DNA of 64,000 nucleotides. Source: Acrasis kona. Lineage: Eukaryota > Heterolobosea > Eutetramitea > Acrasida > Acrasidae. Shown here in pieces: positions 43,068 through 54,246 of this stretch (the first letter of the stretch is position 1; every line of letters begins with the position of its first letter). A model generated the notes under the pieces. The model was not told the origin of the DNA. It saw only the letters and a list, made by a program, of their open reading frames with translations, and ran no database searches. The DNA is taken from NCBI GenBank assembly GCA_026419775.2, contig JAOPGA020000657.1:1-64000 (forward strand), in the 5' to 3' direction. Both the position numbers and the translations under genes were made by a program.

Positions 43068-43709
43068 CTATTTATTTACATACAATTTAGTGTCCCTATC
43101 TGATTGATCATTGGTGTCAAGTTTGTGTTGATTTAACACTTCTTCGAGTTTTAGGTAGTTTGGAATGAGTATACCACCCACTGTTTCTTCTTTTTTAAAT
43201 GTTCTTTCAGGTTTTGAGGCGTAAAGATCTGAAAACAAAATCATTTTCGCTGCACCATGTTGGGCGCAAACTGTAACTTCAGCCTCGCCCTCTATGTTAA
43301 CCATAGGCCTTCCCTCGTTGGCCCATCCGTAGAACCCACCACTTAAAATATATACATTCTTGAATCCATTGTCCTTCAGTTTGCTGGCTAACAGCCCTGA
43401 TCTCATACCTGCTGCACAATATGTTACAATTTTTCTATCTTTTGGAATTAACTTCATTAGATCAGAATCTCCAACAATATCCCAAGGTACATTAATGGAG
43501 TAGTTTATATGGCTGTGTGCATACTCACCAGGTCTACGTGCATCCATTATCAAAAGGTTGTTATCTTTAGCCTGTTCTACTTCATCGCTGGAAATGTAGC
43601 CAGAATTTGGAAATACGAACGTAGTCAAAAATCCACATGTAGATAGTCTATTGAAATGCTTTAATTTCCTCTCCAAAGTATGAGTTTTCAGTCTAGCAGT
43701 GTCGGTCAT
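43068..43709 (-). CDS. Single-domain rhodanese sulfurtransferase
   Basis: 213 residues from the ATG at 43709. The rhodanese domain (about residues 38-135) shows LIMDARRPGEYAHSHINYSINVP and the active-site loop YCAAGMRSG with its cysteine, then YILSGGFYGWANEG. The C-terminal 80 residues have no clear domain. The basic N-terminus could target mitochondria. It lies 55 bases upstream of MOCS3 on the same strand; both have rhodanese domains, which may be chance. Confidence 0.82.
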   Translation of the reverse strand: MTDTARLKTHTLERKLKHFNRLSTCGFLTTFVFPNSGYISSDEVEQAKDNNLLIMDARRPGEYAHSHINYSINVPWDIVGDSDLMKLIPKDRKIVTYCAAGMRSGLLASKLKDNGFKNVYILSGGFYGWANEGRPMVNIEGEAEVTVCAQHGAAKMILFSDLYASKPERTFKKEETVGGILIPNYLKLEEVLNQHKLDTNDQSDRDTKLYVNK

Positions 43710-43932
43710 GAATGACACGATGGGTATCAATTAATAATAATAGAAACGATTAATAATAGAAAAGTATCGGAGTTTCATGATTGTAAAGCCTCAAAGATCC
43801 ATTTTGCGGTATTCCACCCAACAAGACTGCAGAAAAGATGAACTTTTAATTTTTTGAAGCCTTGTTCTCATTAAATTTTGTGTTCTTGTAAACCATTTGG
43901 TTTATTGTTGTAATAATAAGAAAATCAAAATC

Positions 43933-44811
43933 ATGGCATCACCAGGCAAGTTATTCAGAGAAGCAGTACGCAACAATAAACCTCTACAATTGGTCGGTGC
44001 AGTAAATGCTTACACGGCAATTCTTGCAGAAAAGACAGGATATCAAGCATTGTATTTGAGCGGATCTGGTGTGGCAACATCCAGTTACGGAATACCAGAT
44101 CTTGGAATCACCACATTAAACGATGTTGTTGAAGATGCCAGAAGAATTACAAGCGCTACAAAACTACCAATCCTTGTTGATGTAGACACTGGTTTTGGAC
44201 AGGCTTTTTCTATTGCAAGAATGGTAAGAGAAATGGAGAGGGCAGGTGTGGCAGCAATTCACATTGAAGATCAAATGGGTCTCAAGAGATGTGGACACAG
44301 ACCAAACAAACAGATCGTCACCGAAGAAGAAATGGTGGATCGCATTCGCACTGCAGTGAATGCACGCACAGACAAGGACTTTGTGATCATGGCCCGCACC
44401 GACGCCCTTGCGAACGAAGGCATCGAGAGTGCAATCAAGAGATCGAAGGCATACATTGAAGCAGGAGCCGACATGCTCTTCCCAGAAGCCGTCACGACTC
44501 TTGAAGATTACAAAAGATTTGTTGATGAGTGCAAAGTTCCAGTTCTCGCCAACATCACCGAGTTTGGAAAGACTCCATTATTTACTACTGAAGAGCTTTC
44601 CAGCGTCGGTGTTTCTATTGCCTTGTACCCGTTGAGCGCCTTCAGGGCAATGAGCAGAGCAGCATTAAATGTATACCAAAGCATCAAGGAGAATGGAACA
44701 CAAAAGAATGTGATTGACATTATGCAACCAAGAACTGAGTTATATGAGTATTTGGAATATCACAAGTATGAGGATAGTTTGGACAATTTATTTAAAGATG
44801 CAAAGAAATAA
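43933..44811 (+). CDS. prpB: 2-methylisocitrate lyase (PrpB-type)
   Basis: A single exon, 292 residues, the size of bacterial PrpB. It cleaves 2-methylisocitrate to pyruvate and succinate in the methylcitrate cycle for propionate. Seen: [13 protein letters not shown], the DVDTGFG metal-binding loop, [17 protein letters not shown] with the catalytic cysteine loop, [15 protein letters not shown], and [14 protein letters not shown]. No N-terminal extension for mitochondrial import is visible. The sequence looks bacterial and the gene has no intron; transfer from bacteria is plausible. A phosphonomutase-type paralogue is unlikely given the KRCGHRP loop. Confidence 0.9.
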   Translation: MASPGKLFREAVRNNKPLQLVGAVNAYTAILAEKTGYQALYLSGSGVATSSYGIPDLGITTLNDVVEDARRITSATKLPILVDVDTGFGQAFSIARMVREMERAGVAAIHIEDQMGLKRCGHRPNKQIVTEEEMVDRIRTAVNARTDKDFVIMARTDALANEGIESAIKRSKAYIEAGADMLFPEAVTTLEDYKRFVDECKVPVLANITEFGKTPLFTTEELSSVGVSIALYPLSAFRAMSRAALNVYQSIKENGTQKNVIDIMQPRTELYEYLEYHKYEDSLDNLFKDAKK

Positions 44812-44885
44812 AACTATTGCAATTATTGAAGTGTGATTGTTCTTTCTTTTCTACTAGTTCTTTACAATGGATTGACAAAACAAAC

Positions 44886-46679
44886 ATGCTGCCATACCGT
44901 TCACCGCGAAGCGTGTATTTTTTCACACAATCAATTGCGCTCAATAAATACTCGAAAAAATTCAAAACAATTACCGTGAATGTGCTGAAACCCGAAGATT
45001 TAATCGATGCGAACAAAAAAAAAGTAAATCAAAGGACGAAGGAGCGAAAAATAGATATAGTCAAGGACCAAGAAATAGAACTTCCGAACTTACGAGAAGA
45101 AATCGTCACAACGACAGCTGATGCGTTAAAACCTGATGATTTACCTTGGAATAAGAAAAAAGTAGGAGAAAAAATGGTAGAAGAAGTTTCTGCAACCCTA
45201 GAGCAAGACCAAGAACCAAAAAATAAGACTGCCCCACAAGATCAGGATAACATTGAAATTAAAATGATTACCTCCGCTCCTTTACCCTCCGAACAACTAA
45301 TAGAACAAATACAAAGCGACGTCGCCATGCTTTTGAGCGAAATGACGGAGAAACCGAATAACCTTAACGACAAATCAGTGATAATACCGTTATTAGAAAA
45401 GTACTTGAGAGAAGAAAAGTTCGAGCTTAGTGGGGCAGTTTGCAATGTGCTCGATCTGGATTCGACCGAACCCATTAAAGATCTATACGAAGTGCTGCTA
45501 ATATTGTTCGTCAAACAGAAACAAATCAAAAAAGCCGAAAACATTTTCAAAAGAATAAAAGAAGAAGGCATGTCGAGCGAAGTCTGCTACAACATTCTGA
45601 TGACCGGTTATATTGCAGAGAAGGACTTGGACAGTGCGTTCCTTTTACTTTTAGACATGTACAAACAAAACGTGAAACCTGACGTTTACAACTATGCCAC
45701 ACTTTTAAATTGTTGCGCCGAGATGGGAGATCAATTAAGAGCGGAAAAACTATTGAAAAAAATGACCGAACAAGGGATCAGAACGAATCAAGTCATTTGG
45801 AACATTAAATTAAAATTATTAGGCCGATCAGTCAACAATTACACCAGTCACAAAATGTTCGAAACCGTTAAAGAAATGATACAAGATGGATTCGCACCCG
45901 ATCAAATAACATACACAACCATGCTCAATACTTTCGACAAAACAAAAGACACAGATTCATCATCAAGAGTTTTAGAAATGATAGAAAGGGATGGAATAAA
46001 AAAAAACATTTTCATTTACAATGTGTCCATCAAGATTTTGATGAAGCAGAGAATGGTGGAACAAGCCTTGGATACGATTACCGACATGAAACAAAATGGA
46101 TTCAAACCTGATGTGGTGACTTTCCAGACCTTGCTGAATGGTTTGGATGTAAATCAGATTAAAAAGTACGAAGTCACCATCAAGGCATTGATGGAAGAGC
46201 AAAAGATTAAGATGGATGCCTCCCTGTGGAACACATTGATCAGGAACGACATGAAGAAAGACGATTTAAATAATGCATTTGAGAGAGCAAAGAGGATGAT
46301 TCATAGCGGGTGCGAACCTACTCTCATGACCTACCTTACTCTGATGAAGGGCGCTTTGTCTTCTGCGAAAGAAAAAGATAAGGAAATTTTGATTCGGGTA
46401 TCATATCAAATGTTATGCAATAGTAAATATAAAAACGATCCTGAAGCGGAGCCTGTTGTTCAACAAATACTAAATTGGTATTTGGAGAAGGATAAAATGA
46501 TTGGTGGACCACCAGTCACAGGCCAACAAAAGGAAGCGAAATCATTGTTGCGTGGTGCTTTGTTCGGCATCGTTGAAAAGCCACAAGAACATGTTCCAGC
46601 TGCTCCTCATCAAAATCTGTTCGAAAGGATCGAATCGTGGATAAGTTCAAAATCAAGTCGGGTCAACAACAGAGGGTAA
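44886..46679 (+). CDS. Pentatricopeptide-repeat (PPR) protein, probably mitochondrial
   Basis: 597 residues, one exon, from the ATG at 44886. The N-terminus (RSPRSVYFFTQSIALNKYSKKF) is basic and fits a mitochondrial presequence. A charged linker of about 150 residues is followed by about eight to nine PPR units, for example YNILMTGYIAEKDLDSAFLLLLDMYKQNVKPD and ITYTTMLNTFDKTKDTDSSSRVLEMIERDGIKK. P-type repeats bind organelle RNA in a base-specific way. No C-terminal E/DYW or SMR domain is present. Confidence 0.87.
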   Translation: MLPYRSPRSVYFFTQSIALNKYSKKFKTITVNVLKPEDLIDANKKKVNQRTKERKIDIVKDQEIELPNLREEIVTTTADALKPDDLPWNKKKVGEKMVEEVSATLEQDQEPKNKTAPQDQDNIEIKMITSAPLPSEQLIEQIQSDVAMLLSEMTEKPNNLNDKSVIIPLLEKYLREEKFELSGAVCNVLDLDSTEPIKDLYEVLLILFVKQKQIKKAENIFKRIKEEGMSSEVCYNILMTGYIAEKDLDSAFLLLLDMYKQNVKPDVYNYATLLNCCAEMGDQLRAEKLLKKMTEQGIRTNQVIWNIKLKLLGRSVNNYTSHKMFETVKEMIQDGFAPDQITYTTMLNTFDKTKDTDSSSRVLEMIERDGIKKNIFIYNVSIKILMKQRMVEQALDTITDMKQNGFKPDVVTFQTLLNGLDVNQIKKYEVTIKALMEEQKIKMDASLWNTLIRNDMKKDDLNNAFERAKRMIHSGCEPTLMTYLTLMKGALSSAKEKDKEILIRVSYQMLCNSKYKNDPEAEPVVQQILNWYLEKDKMIGGPPVTGQQKEAKSLLRGALFGIVEKPQEHVPAAPHQNLFERIESWISSKSSRVNNRG

Positions 46680-46727
46680 AGTCAAGGATTAATTGTACAA
46701 AAATAAAAATTTATTCATTACAACACT

Positions 46728-49453
46728 CTACTCTTTTGGTAAACCAGGTTTCAACAAGGATCTAAAATCTTTTTGTTCACCCACAGCCGGCAATGCAACG
46801 CCGTTAGCAGGTTTTGGTGGAACCGGCGGAGGCGATCCCTTCTTCTCGCCATCAGATCCATTAGTATTAACCACCTTCACATCATTACCACTATTAGTCT
46901 TCTTCAACAAACCTCTAAAATCAACTTGTTGGACCGGTGCAGTCTTTAATACGGTCTGACTCCTATTCTTTACTCTATCGACGCCTACCGCAGTGCTGAC
47001 GACTGATTTTAATTGTGGAGCAGAACTGGTCGACACTGAAGATGCATCTTCGCCGCCACTCGGTCTCGCGCCCGTTTTTTTCAATTGTACACTTCCGAGA
47101 GCTACTTTGCCCATTCCCATCATTGGGAACATGCTGACGCCTCCAAATCTCTTTGCAGCTGGCGAAGGTTCTGTCGTCTCTGGTTGTTGTTGTTGTTGTT
47201 GTTCGATGAGGGATGGATCGGAAGTGACTGGTGGTGATGTGATTGGAGTGGTTGCTGGCGTGGTGGACGCGCTGTTGATGGGACTGGTGTATTCTGTGCT
47301 GGTGGATGGACTGAGATCCGTGACCGTGCTGCCTGTTGGCGACATGGTGGAATATAAATCGTCGGCCATGTGAACCACGTTCGAAAGTGATTCGTCCTTT
47401 GCGGTCGTTTCTACTTGTGAAATTAATTGTGATGCTCTTGATGCTTTGGCCTTGATGGGTCTTTTGATTGTTCTCTTCTTGATGACTTCTAATTTTGGAC
47501 GAGCGGATAATTTCTCGGCATCAATGACATTTACTATTGGTTCATCTGTCGGAACGTTTTCAGGTGCTGATTGTAATTGTGTTGTTGGTTCGCTTAATGT
47601 CGACGCGGGTTGTTGTTCTTGTTGAGGAGGTTGTTGTTCTGATGTTGATTGTACTTGGACAGGTGGTGATGGTGGTGGTGGTCTTCTTTGTTCGGTTGGT
47701 GATTGTTGTTCCTGTACAATTTCAATTGATGATGGTTCCTCCACTAATACTTGTTGTTCCTCTTTGATTGGTGATTGTTTTTCGGTTGGTGGTGATGTCT
47801 CATGAACGGTCAGTAATTCCTTGATTAATTCTTCATCTTCCTGATCATTATTAGTATGATGAGATGGTTCCGTCAAAGTTGGTTCCTGTGGTTGCTCTTC
47901 GGTGGTGCTGCTAATTAATTCTGGCGTGTGAACGTTTGATGGTGATTCTTCCTTGACGATCCTTAGAGAAGCGACGGGCTCTACATAATCATGGGTTGTG
48001 GAATTTGGTTGAGTTGGTAAAAGTTCCTCGGAGTTTTCCTTGATCTTGATTTTGTAAACATCCGAGGTTTCTGTTGCAAGTGATGTTTCATCCTTTTTGG
48101 TCGGCGAAGCTTCTAGAGATGTCAACTGCTGCTCAGTAAGGTCCACGCTCAAAGTTTTTGCCTTTTGAGGAATGGGAGGTGGTGGTCTTTTTGGTGTGGT
48201 TAATGTGACTTTTTCCTGATCCATCTGAGCGTCTCTCTTTTCGTTGGAATCAATGTTTGTAATTGGTTTGATGGGCTCAGGTGCTGCAGGTGGCGACGCA
48301 GCCGATAATAACAAGGCTTGTTCGCTCTGAACCTTTGTGATTAAATGTTCTGGTTTGATGCCCGGTGGTGGCGGCGGAGGACCTTTCTTCATGGCAATGA
48401 GACCAATGTTGGAGCGAGGCGAGGGTGGAAGTTCTCTACCAACAAACACGCTGCGACTAGGGGCTCTGTTTTTGGTGACGTCGTCATTTGCTTTGCTGAA
48501 TGTATTTTGTAATTCTTGTTCGGATATGTAGGCTAAATAATCCAACAAAACATAACATAATGCACTCGTTGCCTCTCTGTTCATGATTGTCTTGGTGATG
48601 GATTCGCTCTTGACGTATTAAAAAGTTGACCACCTTGAGAGGAATTTTTTGTTGTCTATTTTGAAGTGACTCCTTCACAATGTGGTTGTTGAGTCTTATG
48701 AAGAACATGTCACAAAGTTCCTCATCCAAAGGTCTCTCGGAGGGTAAGTCTTTCATGTGTTCGTCGAAAAATGGAGACAGGACTGATAAGAACTTGGACA
48801 CTATGGTGTGATTCTAAATGTGTTAGTTTGTTTTTGATGAATGACTTTATTTACCTTCTGGAATCCTGCGTCGTCTTCAATGGTTGAGTCTGCATCTTCG
48901 GTAATGAATGGGTTGGTTGGAGTGATTGGAGCCGAGGCATTTAGAGTTGATTCCTTATAAAAGGGCTTTGGTGGAATGGGAGGTAGACTCAGTTGCTGTT
49001 TGAAATCTGCTGACCTTGGGCTTGGAACAGCTGGCAGCGGTCTGCTTATTTTCTTCACGGAAAAGCGTCTCAGATTTGTAATCCAACGCAAATACTCGTC
49101 TTCACTTGTCGCTTGAAAGTAATGGTCGTTTAATTGATGAGTCACACAAAAACTGTTAATCTGTTGAATTTCCATCACAGAGTCCCTAACGTAAATGTTT
49201 GGGTCGTGTTCGTTAAGCGCAACTGTTAAAACATCCTATAATGTTAAGAGGTCTGCAATGTTCATTCTTACATTTTTTATCTTTGTTATCATGTAGCCTC
49301 AACACTTTTTTGGTGTAAATGCAACATCTACAATGAGTACTTACCTGTGTCTGTTAGCGTTAAATTTCCATCCCTCCAACCAATCACCCCGACAACACGA
49401 TTGCTTCTGTGTTTAACAAACCCACTTTGAACCGATGAACCCTCACCATCCAT
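46728..49453 (-). CDS. PH-domain, proline-rich protein with two DFRXXL-type actin motifs
   Basis: Exons 49345-49453, 49272-49304, 48855-49235 and 46728-48813. The first three make a PH domain (SGFVKHRSNRVVGVIGWRDGN ... YFQATSEDEYLRWITNLRRF). A helical region follows, then about 500 residues rich in P, Q, S, T and E with poly-proline runs (GPPPPPPG) suited to profilin or SH3 binding. The C-terminus carries DFRGLLKK and DFRSLLKPG, like the DFRXXL actin-binding motifs of long myosin light-chain kinase. Two reading-frame problems exist: one surplus base in an A6 run (plus-strand 49273-49278) and one near 48616-48640, where a 25-nt intron is an alternative. Membrane-actin linker is my inference. 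Confidence 0.65.
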
Positions 49454-49685
49454 CTCTGTTTTTGGTCGGTAAGTTGATATGAAATATGACATCTGACGAG
49501 GTCGGTACTATCAGACCAGAAGTTGCTTACAAACTAGAGACGCGTTTACAAAAATAGAACAATCTTTAAATGAAGACAGATAGCGTTTTCAAAGAATCAA
49601 ATACGTTATTTGGGTTTAAATCTCAACATTAATGTTCGGAGTTCTTATCACTTTCGAATTCGAAGACATTTACTTTACAATCAAA

Positions 49686-51093
49686 ATGATACAATCACTG
49701 TTCATCATAAACAACCAAGGGTAGGCAAAACTATTCTTTTGGCTTAACGCGAAAACAGTGAGATTATTATAGAAAAGGCATTGGAGGGGAAGAGTTAGTC
49801 GCACTGTTGGAGAGTACTTTGTCGAGCAGGTGCGGAAGGCAGGCAAGCCTGAGGAAACTCCCCCAGTCATCGCGATGAGCAACCATTATATCATACATGT
49901 TCTACGATCAGATGTATTCTTTGTTGGTGTGGTACGTTCAAAAGCTGTTTTAATTATTAACAAGGAAAGGTACAATCCGAAACACCCCCATTGATGGTGG
50001 TGGAGCTTTTAAACCGGCTAGTGGAGATTCTCACTTCCTACATTGGTCAAGTCGACGACAATAGCATCAAGCAGAATTTCGTTGTTTTGTATCAGGTATA
50101 GACACGATTACAAGAGATGATGGATCTAACAAACAGTTACTTGATGAAATGATTGACAACGGATTCCCCATCACAACAGAGCTCTCGCTCCTATATGATT
50201 TGGTCAAACCACCGTCAAACGTCATACAGTCCATTGCAAACTCGGTAAACAGCCACGTAAAAAGCGGCGGCCACGGCATCTCTCCAGTGCCATGGAGAAA
50301 GCTCGGAATCAAGTACCCCAACAATGAAGTATTCTTTGATCTCGACGAAGAAATGAATTGTATTATTGACGTGTAAGCCGAACTCGACATTTACGTCGTA
50401 ACATTTTTTAGAAACGGAAACAGCTTATTGTGCGAAGTCAACGCCAAGATCAACTGCAACTGCAAATTATCCGGCATGCCTGATTTATCGCTAACCTTCA
50501 AGCAACCACAAATGCTCGAGGATGTGAGCTTCCACCCGTGCGTGCGTTATGCAAAATTCGAACAGGATAGAACGGTATCGTTCGTGCCTCCTGATGGAGA
50601 ATTCGTCTTGATGACATACCGCATCACCAACTTGCCCATGGCGCCCATCTATTGCAGACCACAACTCAGCTTCAACACCAACAACAACAGCGGAACCGTA
50701 AATGTAATGTTAGGACTCAGACACACTAGCGGAAAACCTTTAGAGGAAGTGAAGGTAATCATTCCATTACCATGTCAATTGGAATCACACACAATTTCCG
50801 CCACAGTTGGATCCGTCGCCTTTGACCCAGTATTGAAGCAACTTGTATGGAAAGTGGGAAAGATTGATCCTCAAGACAAGAAGACCATAAGCTGCTCTGG
50901 AGGTGTGAGGCTACCTGATAAATCTAACGTCGCAAAGGCAGGTACTGCTGTTTTGGTCGACTTCAAGTTAGGGACCGTGGCGTTGAGTGGTGTCAAAGTT
51001 GATGCTGTGAATCTGAAGAGCGAAACATACAAACCATACAAGGGTGTCAGGTATCAAACCTTTGCCGGGAGATTTGAAGTGAGAACTTATTAA
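49686..51093 (+). CDS. AP3M: AP-3 complex mu subunit
   Basis: Exons 49686-49720, 49759-49931, 49970-50095, 50137-50372 and 50412-51093 give about 416 residues (human AP3M1 418). AP-3 sorts cargo to lysosome-related organelles; mu binds tyrosine-based signals. The N-terminal longin-like domain starts MIQSLFIINNQG and includes SETPPLMVVELLNRL and DNGFPITTE. The mu homology domain has LSGMPDLSLTF, VSFHPCVRYAKF, VSFVPPDGEFVLMTYR and ends YKGVRYQTFAGRFEVRT. One surplus base near 49775-49779 shifts the frame within a region where AP3M1 reads EKHW; the frame before and after is otherwise perfect. Confidence 0.93.
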
Positions 51094-51339
51094 AAATCCT
51101 TACATACCTAGTTCTTTTTTTTTTGAAGTTGTGTTCCTTACTTACAAAATTTATTGTCCGGTTTATTGACCCGCAAATCGCCAAGTTCGACAACAACTTC
51201 CATTCATTTTATGAGAAATAATTCTTATTTTGTTAAGATAAAACGGTTGTGAATTACGGGATCATAGCTGATTGGTTGAAGAAACCCATAAAGGCAGGAG
51301 AGTTTCTCATAATGTCTACACACATTTTCAGAAACAAAG

Positions 51340-52351
51340 ATGGGAGCAAAGGACAAGAGCCAGGCTGCGGATCGCATGAAGAAGAAGATAGCTAACGAAG
51401 ATCCTGATAGCTCAGTCAAGTTCACCCTTCAGTCCTTCCCCATCAATTCCCTCCTTAATAATGACTCCTTCATAACTCTATATCCCGACGTGTTGGATAT
51501 CGTCTTCTACAACCCTGAGATTGTTAACGTCTTGAAGAACTTTGAAACCTCATCAGGTTTTGTTGTCAACATCAACAGTATCAAGCAAGTTGCTCTCGAT
51601 AGCTTCCTCAAGTCAGCGTTGTTTGGAAAGAGCCCTAAAGACAACGGTAAGGATGAGTTCGAGAAAATTAGAGGATTCTTAGGAAAGTACGTAGAGACCC
51701 AACTGTTTAATGGTCTTTTGAAGAACACAGTTAGCGAGGACGACAGCGGAGCAGCTTGCCTAGACCCACAAGAATATTTTGACGAAGTTGCAAGTGCCTG
51801 CTCAGAAGCTGTTGCGAGAAACATTGTGTCCGAAAACGTTAAGCCCAACTTGTTCGCTTCAGCTGTCGAATACTCCATTTTCCCAATTTCTGAGTCTATT
51901 ACTAGGAATGATATGTTGAAGAATGTTGGTATTGTTATTACTATGGCTGGTAACATTGGTGTTGAAAAATCAAGTGGAAGTTTCCTATCAAAGGGCAAGA
52001 TCTTTGTAATGTTAGATATCACACTTAAGGTTGTGGTCTTCAACAACTACATCTTCTCTAAGAGAGGTCTTACTTTGATTTTGAACGGTATCCGTGAAGA
52101 GAGAAAACAGAGAAAGAACCGCTTTGATGGATGAAGCAATCGATAGACAAGTCAACGTTGTAACAGAGGAGACTAAGATTAGGTATGATACCAAGGACAA
52201 ACCAAATACTATTGGTGGTAAAATCCTTGCCTTTGCTGATGGTGTGGTTGCAGAGAAAGCTCATACAGCTATTTCTACTACGGTTACAAATGCAACTGGT
52301 GGAATTAACCAAAAGATTGGCACAGTACTGGGGGGTAACAAGCTTGAATAA
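51340..52351 (+). CDS. Unknown conserved-looking protein, frame offset near its C-terminus
   Basis: The first frame (51340-52134) starts MGAKDKSQAADRMKKK and runs through LYPDVLDIVFYNPEIVNVLKNFETSSGF, a helical middle and a beta-rich IFVMLDITLKVVVFNNYIF. A second frame continues as TALMDEAIDRQVNVVTEETKIRYDTKDKP to 52351. One surplus base in the AAAA run at about 52106 would explain the switch; the total would then be about 336 residues. Codon use and composition are alike on both sides. No signal peptide or membrane segment is evident. I do not recognise the family. Confidence 0.55.
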
Positions 52352-52354
52352 GTG

Positions 52355-52828
52355 TAAATCAATAAATTTTGTTTTGGTAGAAATGAATGAACGATGCAGC
52401 ATATAATACATCACTTTTATGGTTTTCAACAAGAATTCCAATTTATGTCCTGGTTTCTATGGTCATAAATCACATCAGATAATATGCAACAGTCTGTTGG
52501 TTTGAGTCGACAAAAACTTAACCTTGAACGTCGCGACTATCTAAAACGCGACGGTATAACTTTTAAACAACCAAATGAACAAGACCGGACAATCTTGCAT
52601 CACATTAAATTACAAAATGATAAACTCAACTTTCGCAATAGATGACTCGTCAATAAAATAGAGTCAGTAATCCATTATTTTCAATGGCTCACAATGCTCC
52701 GTTATTAATATTAATACTTGTGCAAAAAAGAGCACCATCGTGTATTCTTTGAACTAACACTTTTGGAATTCTGAAATTCCTTTTCCGAAGGGTCAAATTA
52801 CTCGGTTGATTTGGGGATTCGCAACAAA
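52355..52828. other. Intergenic spacer with a CG-rich hairpin
   Basis: 474 bases, AT-rich. It contains a perfect 7-bp inverted repeat, CGTCGCG (52529-52535) and CGCGACG (52547-52553), with an 11-base loop. Nothing else was recognised. Confidence 0.5.
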
Positions 52829-53737
52829 ATGTCTTGTGATGTAGCTAATGCGAAGGATGAATTTCAACGCCATATACTAATGGCTTATGATAACGTAGAC
52901 AAACTTCTCAGGTTAGAAGAGAAGGTAGACAAAATAAAGATGATGCCGGATAAAGTAGACGAAGCTAAAAACCTCCGACTCGAACACATCTCACTACAGA
53001 GAACTATTGACGAGCAAATAAAAAATGGCCTTATGAAAAGGAACGTTATTATCGATGAGTACAAAAGAAGGAAAAACAATACTTGCGGCCATATTGGCAA
53101 AACTCCAAATGTGGAGTGTGCAAAGTGCTCTGAGACAAAATTAAGTGCAGAACTTTTTAGCAGCAAAGAACCAAAGAAGTGGATCTCTTCAATTACTCCA
53201 AAGAACGAATTTACTATATTAATCTTTTATAGAGGTACATGGTGTGGTAACTGTGCTATTTATCTACGAGAGGTTGATCATTGCCTCGTCCAATTGCGCC
53301 AATTAGGTGCTGAGGTCTATGCGATTTGTTCACAATCTCAAGTGTATGTGGACGAAATGAAGGAAGATACGAAAGTTGGTTTTGAGTTGATAAGCGATCC
53401 GAAGAATGCTCTTGGAAAAAAATTTGACATTAAAATTACCAACAAGAACGGTAATTCCTTCAAGGTAATGTCTCGCATCATCAAATCAGCTCTTGGTGGT
53501 ACGGACAATTATGACCCTCACCATGAAGATGGAATCGTGCAGCCTGCAGTAGTTATTCTTAAAGACGAAGAAGTAATGTACAAGTGGGTAACGCCCGCAT
53601 CGATTAACGTTGGTTATGGAATGTTTGAGAGAATGACACCATCAAGTATCGTCGACATTATTAGATTCCACAGCGTTAATGAGGTTAGCTCAAATATATG
53701 CAAGACGTTGAACATGAGGAAGCAGTCAATTGAATAA
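52829..53737 (+). CDS. AhpC/TSA-type thioredoxin-fold (redoxin-like) protein
   Basis: 302 residues from the ATG at 52829, one exon. An N-terminal helical, charged region of about 90 residues with CGHIGKTPNVECAKC (a possible metal-binding pair CxxC) precedes a thioredoxin fold. The core reads FYRGTWCGNCAIYLREVD, a CxxC active site, then LRQLGAEVYAICSQSQ and VQPAVVILKDEEV, as in AhpC/TSA and PRXL2-like proteins. The FYRG-x-WC-x-x-C pattern is that of peroxiredoxin-like proteins rather than classic thioredoxin. The substrate is unknown. Confidence 0.75.
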   Translation: MSCDVANAKDEFQRHILMAYDNVDKLLRLEEKVDKIKMMPDKVDEAKNLRLEHISLQRTIDEQIKNGLMKRNVIIDEYKRRKNNTCGHIGKTPNVECAKCSETKLSAELFSSKEPKKWISSITPKNEFTILIFYRGTWCGNCAIYLREVDHCLVQLRQLGAEVYAICSQSQVYVDEMKEDTKVGFELISDPKNALGKKFDIKITNKNGNSFKVMSRIIKSALGGTDNYDPHHEDGIVQPAVVILKDEEVMYKWVTPASINVGYGMFERMTPSSIVDIIRFHSVNEVSSNICKTLNMRKQSIE

Positions 53738-53875
53738 ATTAGTTTCATTGTCCTCTATATGTTTGTGAATTTTGTAATCATCCTGATTGACCAATCGCTG
53801 GTGGTTGGCCCAATGTGAATTATCTATTTTGAAGAATTTGTGAAAAACCTTATCGTCACAACACATAATATTATA

Positions 53876-54246
53876 ATGCCCGTTGGAACAAGAGTAGGAG
53901 TAAAGGGCAAGCGTGGAACCAAAGTCACAAAGATTGTCAAACCCAAACAAACACTACGCGCTAAATCAAAGAGGAACAAGTTCATCGGTGAGTTAGTAGA
54001 AGAAGTTGCTGGATTTGCACCATATGAAGGCCGCATTGCTGATTTAATCGACCTTTCTGAAAAGAGAGCCATCAGATTCTGCAGAAGGAGGGTATGTGAA
54101 TTAATCATCAATGTTTATTTAATTTTATATAGTTAGGAAGCAACAGACGTGCCAAGCTCAAGGTCAAACTCATTGAAGACGTCAAGAGACGTATCAGAAA
54201 GAGGCAAGCCGAAGAGAAGGAAAGAGAATCCGAGGCTAAACAATAA
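53876..54246 (+). CDS. RPL36: 60S ribosomal protein L36 (eL36)
   Basis: Exons 53876-54091 and 54133-54246 encode 109 residues. Basic throughout, with RNKFIGELVEEVAGFAPYEGRIADLI and the final LIEDVKRRIRKRQAEE typical of eL36. The intron (41 nt, GTATGT) falls after CRRR. Length fits the family (about 105). Confidence 0.95.

Noticed and set aside
53876-54111. Minus-strand frame over RPL36
   Set aside because: Antisense shadow of the ribosomal protein gene.
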